Shown piece by piece: positions 6,559-12,782 of a stretch of 12,782 nt of DNA. Origin of the DNA: an uncultured Lachnospiraceae bacterium. GTDB taxonomy: Bacteria > Bacillota > Clostridia > Lachnospirales > Lachnospiraceae. The position numbers were made by a program, and so were the translations under genes. Where the stretch lies: NCBI GenBank assembly GCA_948468325.1, contig CAOKHR010000042.1, forward strand, positions 1 through 12,782, read 5' to 3'. The number at the start of each line of letters is the position of its first letter. Positions within the stretch are counted from its first letter, which is position 1. The notes below the pieces were generated by a model. The model was not told where the DNA came from. It saw only the letters and a program-made list of their open reading frames with translations, and did no database searches.

Positions 6559-7400
6559 TTTGGAAATGGACAAAAAATGTGAAAATATTTGTAGAAAAAT
6601 GCATAAAAGACAATATCGGCGCATTTGCGGCACAGTCAGCTTTTTTTCTGCTGCTTTCACTGATTCCCTTTTTAATGGTGTTCAGCTCGCTGCTTCAATA
6701 TACGGTTGTGTCAGAAGCAACGCTGTTAAAATATGTCAACGGACTGATACCGGAATATATTTCACCTTTTGTAATATCCGTTATACATGAAGTTTATCAT
6801 AAATCGGTCGGAATCGTATCCGTAACGGCAGCAGCGGCAGTCTGGTCGGCGGCAAAGGGTGTACAGCATATGGCGGCGGGATTAAATGTTATCTATGGGG
6901 TAAATGAGACAAGAAACTGGCTGGTCAGACGCTTTTGGGCAGTTATCTATACGCTGGTGCTTATGATTTCGATTGTGGCTGCACTTGTTCTTTTAGTATT
7001 CGGAAAAAGTATACAGGGAATGCTGGCAGGGTATGTTCCTTTGTTTGCCCAGGCGACAGATTTACTGTTTCGGATGAGGGGCATGGTTATGCTTTTGCTG
7101 TTAAGCTGTGTATTTACAGTCCTTTATAAAACGCTGCCCAATAATAAAGCCATTACGGAGCACAAACCGACGCTTAAAAACCAGTTCTTTGGAGCCGTTC
7201 TCTGTGCATTAATCTGGTATTTGTTTTCTGCGGGAATTTCCGTCTATCTGGATTATTTTAACGGATTTTCCATGTACGGAAGTTTAACAACAATTGTGCT
7301 TGTCATGCTGTGGCTTTATTTCGGCATGTATATTATGATGCTGTGTGCGGAAGTGAATTTTCTTTACGGAGATAATATCTTAAAGAAAATAAAGCACTAA
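6555..7400 (+). CDS. YihY/BrkB-family inner membrane protein
   Basis: This 281-residue polytopic membrane protein belongs to the YihY/virulence factor BrkB family, once misnamed 'ribonuclease BN'; its molecular function is not established. Visible family features are the N-terminal amphipathic segment leading into AAQSAFFLLLSLIPFLM, the S..KG..H...GLN.IYGV.ETRN block near residue 100-120, and the C-terminal YGSLTTIVLVMLWLYFGMYIMMLCAEVN. About six hydrophobic segments are evident. The ATG overlaps the stop of the SpoIID-domain gene as ATGA, with GGAG 7 nt upstream inside that gene, so the two are probably translationally coupled and expressed together at the cell envelope. Length is typical and no key region is missing. 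Confidence 0.92.
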   Translation: MIWKWTKNVKIFVEKCIKDNIGAFAAQSAFFLLLSLIPFLMVFSSLLQYTVVSEATLLKYVNGLIPEYISPFVISVIHEVYHKSVGIVSVTAAAAVWSAAKGVQHMAAGLNVIYGVNETRNWLVRRFWAVIYTLVLMISIVAALVLLVFGKSIQGMLAGYVPLFAQATDLLFRMRGMVMLLLLSCVFTVLYKTLPNNKAITEHKPTLKNQFFGAVLCALIWYLFSAGISVYLDYFNGFSMYGSLTTIVLVMLWLYFGMYIMMLCAEVNFLYGDNILKKIKH

Positions 7401-7438
7401 AGCGTATTTGAAAATAAACATGGGATTTTTGTTATTTT

Positions 7439-7462
7439 GACAATAATATTTTTGTCTTTTTT
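7439..7462 (+). terminator. Weak AU-rich terminator candidate after the YihY-family gene
   Basis: GACAA (7439-7443) can pair with TTGTC (7452-7456), followed by six T residues (7457-7462). The stem is only 5 bp. The segment also contains a TTGACA at 7437-7442 that could act as a -35 box, but no good -10 box sits at the right distance. Confidence 0.35.
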
Positions 7463-7492
7463 ATCTTGTTTTATATAATTTGTGAATAATCG

Positions 7493-7530
7493 TTGAAAAA
7501 GATAATAGAAAATTGTATAATTAGTATAAT
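7493..7530 (+). promoter_or_regulatory. Promoter of the GH20 gene with two TATAAT boxes
   Basis: TTGAAA (7493-7498), a 17-bp spacer and a perfect TATAAT (7516-7521) form a strong sigma-A-type promoter. A second perfect TATAAT follows at 7525-7530, nine bases later, without a matching -35. The expected start is about 7528 or 7537, leaving a leader of about 30 nt before the ATG at 7565. This placement rules out the TTG at 7493 as a translation start. Confidence 0.75.
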
Positions 7531-7564
7531 ACTTCTGAAAAAAGTGGGAGGAGGAGATATTTTT

Positions 7565-10500
7565 ATGTTTTGTAAAAAATGGAAACGGGCAGGAGCATGG
7601 GCTCTTGCAGTAAGCCTTATATTTGGGTCTGTGCAGTTTCAGGCATTGCAGGCGAAAGCGGAAGATTCTGTAAATGCTGCCAGAAGTGCGGCAGCAACGG
7701 CTTCGGATTCAGAAACAGATTCTCTGACGCCGGAAAAAGCCATTGACGGCGACACAACAGGCAGGAATTCCAGATGGGCGTCTGCACGGGGCGACGGCCC
7801 CGTATGGATACAGCTTCACTGGAATACTCCGCAGACTATGAAAAATATTGTGATATACTGGGAACGCAAGAATGTACAAAACTACAGACTGGAAGTATCG
7901 GATGACGGAACGGCCTGGAGCGATCCAATCTGGTCGAATCCCGGTTATCCCTCAAAAAATAAAGAAACAATTATCTTAGAGACGCCGGTGACAGCTTCTT
8001 ATCTGCGTTTGTATATCGGAACGGTAAAAAGTCAGGGCGACGATGAATCTGAGACTGCATGGAATACGGCTTCTCTTTATGAACTTGAAGTATATGAGAA
8101 TGAAATACCGGACGGAAGGACAGAGGCACAGAAAGTTGCGGATGCAATTTCTGCTCCCGGCGCAATTGCAAAAGGCGACGGGAAAATTTCAATGCCGCAG
8201 GATCTTCCGGAAGGAGCACAAGTCCGGTTCTGCGCAGATTATGAACAGGTTGTAGGGGAAGACGGTACGATTTATACGCCTCTTGAGGATAAAACAATAA
8301 AAGGATTTTATGAAGTTACACTGGCGGATAAATCTTCTGCAAAGACGGAGGAATTTACGGTTGCCGTACCGGGGCAGTATGCGGCTGATGAAAATGCGAA
8401 TGCAAAACCGGCCGTAATTCCGGAACTTCAGGAATGGCATGGAAAGACAGGAATGTTTGCCGTATCGAATTCCAGTGAAATCATTGTAGGCAGTGAAGCT
8501 TTAAATGAAACAGCAAAAGAATTTCAGGCGGATTATAAGGATATTACCGGCACGGATATTCAAATCCGGCAGGGAACCCGTTCTGCAGTAAAAGCAGGGG
8601 ATTTTTATCTGTCACTTTCGGATGATGACAAAGGTCTGGATAAAGAAGGTTATACGATTGATGTTGATGACGGCGTATTTGTAGAAGCGGAAGAGGCTGT
8701 CGGAGCATATTGGGCGACGAGAACGATTCTGCAGATTTTAAAACAGACAAGCGGCTCCATTTCAAAAGGATTCATCAGAGATTATCCCAAATACGAAGTC
8801 CGCGGTTTCAGCCTTGATGTAGGAAGAAAACCCTTTACATTAGACGCATTGAATGAATTTGCCGAAAACATGTCATGGTATAAGCTGAATAACCTGCAGG
8901 TACATATCAGTGATAATCTGATTTTCCTTGAGGATTATCCAAATGAACAGGCAGCGATTGATGAAGCGTATGCCGGATTCCGCCTTGAGTCGGCAAAAAG
9001 AAGCCAGGCAACAGGTAAAACAGCAACGTCAGAAGATGTATTTTATACGAAAAATGATTTCCGGACATTTATTTTGGACAGCAGGACAAGAGGTGTGGAG
9101 ATTATACCGGAATTTGATATGCCCGCACACGCTCTGCCGTTTACAAGGGCGTTTTCGGAAATTATGTCGACAGGAGTTGCGGCCGGAAACAGGTACCGGA
9201 TTGACGAACTGGATCTGACACAGATGGATACGCCTGCATTAACGGGCGGCGAGTCGACTATGGATATTGTAAAAGGTATCTGGAATGAATATTTTGAGGG
9301 GGATAATCCTATATTTGATAAAAATACGGTTATCCATATAGGCACGGATGAATATCATGGCGTGTCAGGACAGACAGGCATTGAATATTTCCGCAGTTTT
9401 TCTGACAGGATGATTGAATTTGTACAGGAAACGGGAAGAACGGTCCGTATGTGGGGAAGTCTTTCCAATAAAACAGGCATAACGCCTGTCAGGTCGAAAG
9501 GTGTTCAGCTGAATATCTGGAATACCGGATATGCAGATCCGAAGGCTATGTATGATTTGGGATTTGATTTGATCAATACATTGGAAGGACCGAATTATAT
9601 TGTGCCTGCGGCAGGATATTATAATGATTATATTAATACACAGAGTATTTACAATAGCTGGAAACCAAATGAAATCGGTAATATAACGATGTGTGCAGGA
9701 GATGAACAGATGTTAGGCGGATGCTATGCGATGTGGCATGACAGTGTGGATACCCGCGGAAACGGCATCTCCCAATACGATTCTTTTGACCGTTTCTTCA
9801 AAGCTGCTCCGGCATACGGCGCTAAGCTCTGGGGAGAGGCAGGAGACAGAGATTATAAGGAATTTACGGAGATTGCGGCAAAAACAGGAACGGCTCCCGG
9901 GACTACGCTTTACGGAGAATTGGATTATGCAACTTCTGTTGTTTTGGATTACACATTTGACGAAAGTCTTACAAAAGATTCCGGTGCAAATGGATTTGAC
10001 CTGAAAGATGCGGTAAATGCGGAACAGGTGAACAGTGAAAATGGCAAAAAAGCGCTTCATCTGAAAGGCAGCTCAAGCTATATGGAGACGCCGGCAGCTT
10101 TAAATCTGATTGGATCCGATGCAGTTCTTAAAATGAAAGTAAAAAGAGATGCAGATTCCGGAGATGAGGAACAGATTCTCTGCGAGTCAAAAGAAGAGTT
10201 CGGGGCTTATGGAACCTACGCATTTAAGGCAGTTCAGAAAAATACCGGAAAAGTCGGATTTTCAAGGGAAGGCTATGATTATTCCTTTAACTATGAACTT
10301 CCGAAAGATAATCAATGGCATATTCTGGAGTTTTACAGCGGACAGGAGACGGTAGCGTTGCATGCAGACGGAGTGCTGGTAGATAATAAACATTATAACG
10401 AAGACGGAACGCTGGCTACTACGCAAAAGGGAGACAGTACAGTAATAATTTCTGCCAATAATAATCCGGATATTTATTTTGCAAATCATCCGACGACAGA

Positions 10501-12178
10501 ATTAAGCGAAAAACTTGCAAAAGAAGGAATTCGCAAAACAGCAACGATGCTGGTTCCGATGGGACGGATTGGAAGTAAGACGAAGAGTTTTAAAGGACAG
10601 ATTGAATATGTGACCGTTACAGGTACAAAAGAAATTTCAGGCGAATATGGCATGATTTCACATGAAAGATGGCAGGGAGCGGCCTGCAGTGTTTCATCTG
10701 CAGAAGGATCCGTCCAGGATGTATTTGACGGTAAAAACGATACTTTCTGGCATCAGGATTACGATAATGATGTGAGCGGAGCATCGGGTAAAGATACTGT
10801 ACATCCGGGAGAAGATCACTGGTTTGAAATAACGCTGCCGGAAGAAATGAAGATTGATAAACTGACATATCTGCCGCGGCAGGACAGCAGTAACGGACGT
10901 ATTTATGAATACAGTATTGTCGTTACAACGCCTGAAGGTGAAACGGTAACGAGCGTAGATCATCAGAGCTGGGCAAATAATAATTCTTTAAAGACAGCAG
11001 TTTTCGAGCCGGTTACGGCAAAAAAAATAAGACTTGTGATTCACAGTGCACAGGGCGGCCATGCTACAATTGCAGAATTAAATCTGTATGAGCCGGTGGA
11101 TTACGGGAAAGATGATTTAGACAATGCCTTAAAAGAATATGAAAATTATACAAAAGATTCTTATACGGATACCAGCTGGACTGTTTTTGCAGATGCCATA
11201 GAAGCTGCTGAGAAAATCAAAAATTACGAAGGCAGTACGATGGAAGATTATCTGTACGCTTATGAACAGGTACAAAAGGCGGCTGCTAATCTGCAGAAAA
11301 AACCGGTTACCAAAGAGGCAGATCTTTCTGAAGCAATGAAAGAGATGGAGGAGCAGTTAAAAAGGACAGATGTTTTTTCAGCAGCTTCTATAAAGGAAAT
11401 GCAGGAAGCGCTTGCTCATGCCAGGGCGGTTTTAGGAAAAACACAAGGGGCTGCATTGGAGGAAATTGCACAGGAAATAGAGGCTCTTCAAAATAAACTG
11501 GCATCTGTTGCAGATTTTGAAATGAAAGAGAAAAAAGCAGGTCTTACTGCTGCAATAGCAGAAGCGAATAAAGCACTGGAAAATGCATCTGCATATACTC
11601 CGGATTCCATAGCGAAGCTGAAAACGGCTGTAGATAATGCAAATGCTGTTCTTTCAAAAAATGCGACATTAGAGGAACTTGCCAGAGCATTATCTGAGCT
11701 AAGAGGTGTAAACCCTGTTCTTATAAAAGCTGCAGAAGAAGGGCTTTCGGATAGCGATTCATTTGAAGTAAACAGCATGAAATATCAGGTGGTAAGCGCA
11801 TCAGCCAAAACTGCAAAGCTGGTAAAAGGTAAAGATGCAGCAAAAGTTACGGTTAATACAGTATCTTATGACGGAAATACATACAAAATTATTGAGATTT
11901 CTGCCAAAGCATTTAGCGGGTGTAAGAAAAAGCTGAAGAAAGTGACGATTGGCGCAAATGTGGAAGTCATTGGAAAGAATGCTTTCAAAGGATGTAAAAA
12001 GCTTGACAGTGTTATTGTAAAAAATAAATCCAGGTTAAAGACGGTCGGTAAAGGCGCGTTTAAACAGACCTCGTCTAAGATTAAGATCAGCCTGCCGAAG
12101 AATTTGAGGAAAAACAACAAGCAGAACAGAAAGCTGAAATCACAGCTGAAAGCGGCGGGGATAAAAAAAATAAAGTAA
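7565..12178 (+). CDS. Secreted multi-domain GH20 glycosidase (hexosaminidase / lacto-N-biosidase-like)
   Basis: GH20 enzymes use substrate-assisted catalysis to release terminal hexosamine-containing units. The product has 1537 residues. The ATG follows a GGAGGAGGAG site. Domains in order: signal peptide (1-32, cut after AKA); F5/8C CBM32-like (~35-179); unassigned linker domain (~180-285); GH20b (~286-411); GH20 barrel (~413-785) with RGFSLDVGRKPF, HISDN, EIIPEFDMPAHA and the catalytic pair Asp595-Glu596 in IHIGTDEYHG; LamG-like (~790-1022); second F5/8C (~1025-1178); three FIVAR-like helical repeats (~1182, ~1253, ~1324); leucine-rich BspA-type C-terminus (~1399-1537). After Asp1481 the last 56 residues have 19 Lys/Arg and no acidic residue. 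No LPXTG is seen. The AYAGFRLES...YTKNDFRTFI stretch suggests to me the lacto-N-biosidase-like GH20 group, an inference from memory; plain beta-N-acetylhexosaminidase is the alternative. A GH33 sialidase gene follows. Confidence 0.92.
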   Translation: MFCKKWKRAGAWALAVSLIFGSVQFQALQAKAEDSVNAARSAAATASDSETDSLTPEKAIDGDTTGRNSRWASARGDGPVWIQLHWNTPQTMKNIVIYWERKNVQNYRLEVSDDGTAWSDPIWSNPGYPSKNKETIILETPVTASYLRLYIGTVKSQGDDESETAWNTASLYELEVYENEIPDGRTEAQKVADAISAPGAIAKGDGKISMPQDLPEGAQVRFCADYEQVVGEDGTIYTPLEDKTIKGFYEVTLADKSSAKTEEFTVAVPGQYAADENANAKPAVIPELQEWHGKTGMFAVSNSSEIIVGSEALNETAKEFQADYKDITGTDIQIRQGTRSAVKAGDFYLSLSDDDKGLDKEGYTIDVDDGVFVEAEEAVGAYWATRTILQILKQTSGSISKGFIRDYPKYEVRGFSLDVGRKPFTLDALNEFAENMSWYKLNNLQVHISDNLIFLEDYPNEQAAIDEAYAGFRLESAKRSQATGKTATSEDVFYTKNDFRTFILDSRTRGVEIIPEFDMPAHALPFTRAFSEIMSTGVAAGNRYRIDELDLTQMDTPALTGGESTMDIVKGIWNEYFEGDNPIFDKNTVIHIGTDEYHGVSGQTGIEYFRSFSDRMIEFVQETGRTVRMWGSLSNKTGITPVRSKGVQLNIWNTGYADPKAMYDLGFDLINTLEGPNYIVPAAGYYNDYINTQSIYNSWKPNEIGNITMCAGDEQMLGGCYAMWHDSVDTRGNGISQYDSFDRFFKAAPAYGAKLWGEAGDRDYKEFTEIAAKTGTAPGTTLYGELDYATSVVLDYTFDESLTKDSGANGFDLKDAVNAEQVNSENGKKALHLKGSSSYMETPAALNLIGSDAVLKMKVKRDADSGDEEQILCESKEEFGAYGTYAFKAVQKNTGKVGFSREGYDYSFNYELPKDNQWHILEFYSGQETVALHADGVLVDNKHYNEDGTLATTQKGDSTVIISANNNPDIYFANHPTTELSEKLAKEGIRKTATMLVPMGRIGSKTKSFKGQIEYVTVTGTKEISGEYGMISHERWQGAACSVSSAEGSVQDVFDGKNDTFWHQDYDNDVSGASGKDTVHPGEDHWFEITLPEEMKIDKLTYLPRQDSSNGRIYEYSIVVTTPEGETVTSVDHQSWANNNSLKTAVFEPVTAKKIRLVIHSAQGGHATIAELNLYEPVDYGKDDLDNALKEYENYTKDSYTDTSWTVFADAIEAAEKIKNYEGSTMEDYLYAYEQVQKAAANLQKKPVTKEADLSEAMKEMEEQLKRTDVFSAASIKEMQEALAHARAVLGKTQGAALEEIAQEIEALQNKLASVADFEMKEKKAGLTAAIAEANKALENASAYTPDSIAKLKTAVDNANAVLSKNATLEELARALSELRGVNPVLIKAAEEGLSDSDSFEVNSMKYQVVSASAKTAKLVKGKDAAKVTVNTVSYDGNTYKIIEISAKAFSGCKKKLKKVTIGANVEVIGKNAFKGCKKLDSVIVKNKSRLKTVGKGAFKQTSSKIKISLPKNLRKNNKQNRKLKSQLKAAGIKKIK

Positions 12179-12226
12179 AATTTCATGTATGATAAGGGCG
12201 GTCAGATAACAGAGCGCTTCAATAAA

Positions 12227-12258
12227 AGGCATCATGATTGATATGGATCATGGTGCCT
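12227..12258 (+). terminator. Inverted repeat between the GH20 and sialidase genes, imperfect terminator
   Basis: AGGCATCATGAT (12227-12238) pairs with ATCATGGTGCCT (12247-12258) over 12 positions, one of them T-G, around an 8-nt loop. Only GTATTAATT follows, not a run of T, so it may attenuate or stabilise the mRNA rather than stop transcription. The rest of the 151-bp gap holds no clear promoter. Confidence 0.5.
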
Positions 12259-12329
12259 GTATTAATTATCATTGAAGATAATATGCAGTTTTTAACGTGA
12301 GATGAATAATTGTTTAACAGGAGGTTTAT

Positions 12330-12782
12330 ATGAAAGGAAGTTTTTTAAAAAAGGGAAAGCGGAGTATAAGCGTCATAACCGCAGCCGCTGTGGCTGCTTC
12401 TCTGGTTACAGTATTACCGGCATCTTCTTTTGCCGGAGTTACAGATAAGCCGAAAGTGAAAAAAGCCGGCAGTATCTCTGTATCCGAAGAAAATGTGACA
12501 GAAAACCAGCCGTTTACGTCATTTACGGCAGGGAGTCAGGGCTTTCGTATTCCCACGCTGATTTCGCTAAATAACGGAGATCTTCTGGGCACTGCAGATG
12601 CCCGTTGGGAAAGATATGCCGACGGCGGCGGACTGGATACGATTGCTTCCGTATCAAGTGACGGCGGCAAGACATGGCACTACAGTTTTCCGTTTTTCTT
12701 TCCGGACAGCAACGGATTTTCCGGACAGGATACGAAAGCGCCTTACTGGAGCAATGCCACTACGATTATTGATTCCTGTATT
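12330..12782 (+). CDS. Secreted GH33 sialidase (3' truncated by window end)
   Basis: Exo-sialidases cleave terminal sialic acid from host mucins and glycoproteins. The first 151 residues are present and the frame is open to the last base. The start is set by AGGAGGT (12319-12325), 4 nt before the ATG. A signal peptide (1 to ~35, SSFA then GV) has a basic n-region and an Ala-rich core. The catalytic fold begins soon after: GFRIPT with the first triad Arg73, TADARW, then DGGGL with Asp98, placed 25 residues after Arg73 as the acid/base Asp is in Clostridium perfringens NanI (266/291, from memory), and the Asp-box SSDGGKTW (109-116). Only about 30 residues separate signal and catalytic parts, so there is no N-terminal CBM40 as in large gut sialidases. 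Glu, Tyr and the remaining Arg residues lie beyond the window. It probably acts with the GH20 enzyme upstream. Confidence 0.93.
   Translation, partial: MKGSFLKKGKRSISVITAAAVAASLVTVLPASSFAGVTDKPKVKKAGSISVSEENVTENQPFTSFTAGSQGFRIPTLISLNNGDLLGTADARWERYADGGGLDTIASVSSDGGKTWHYSFPFFFPDSNGFSGQDTKAPYWSNATTIIDSCI

Noticed and set aside
7493..7564. TTG start at 7493 for the GH20 protein
   Set aside because: The TTG is part of the -35 box; starting at 7565 gives a classic signal peptide directly after a strong ribosome binding site.
12259..12329. Separate promoter for the sialidase gene
   Set aside because: TTGAAG at 12272-12277 has no -10-like hexamer at 16-18 bp, so read-through from the GH20 promoter is as likely.

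Overview
The window looks like the start of an assembled contig from a Gram-positive, spore-lineage gut bacterium, most likely a mucin-foraging member of the Lachnospiraceae (Ruminococcus torques/gnavus-like). The evidence is moderately AT-rich DNA, strong AAGGAGG-type ribosome binding sites, a SpoIID/LytB protein, an ATP-type PEP carboxykinase and two secreted host-glycan enzymes carrying FIVAR and BspA-type leucine-rich modules. The species cannot be fixed from sequence alone. Bases 1-23 are not biological: they match the end of the Illumina TruSeq/P5 adapter.

Left part (24-3783): the 3' end of a surface protein with a basic leucine-rich C-terminus is followed, without a visible terminator, by deoC and cdd, a small pyrimidine (deoxy)nucleoside salvage pair. 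A good sigma-A promoter then drives pckA, which ends at a strong intrinsic terminator.

Non-coding island (3784-4305): this stretch has no credible gene but a great deal of structure. A consensus-like promoter (TTGAAA-17-TATACT) precedes a roughly 180-nt segment that folds into a long rod with an open centre and starts with a CCTGGGGTGTTCG block. I call it 6S RNA. It is followed by a hairpin, eight degenerate copies of ATACAAAAGA spaced 14-22 bp apart, and a perfect 12-bp stem terminator.

Right part (4306-12782): a membrane-anchored SpoIID/LytB-domain protein is translationally coupled (ATGA overlap) to a YihY/BrkB-family membrane protein. Then comes a promoter with two TATAAT boxes and a 1537-residue secreted GH20 enzyme: signal peptide, F5/8C (CBM32-like), GH20b, GH20 catalytic, LamG, second F5/8C, three FIVAR-like repeats and a leucine-rich basic tail. 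The 5' part of a secreted GH33 sialidase runs off the window end.

Functional reading: the sialidase would remove capping sialic acid and the GH20 enzyme would then attack exposed hexosamine-containing ends of mucin or milk-type glycans. The GH20 enzyme and the first partial protein share the same kind of C-terminal module, suggesting a common way of being held at the cell surface.
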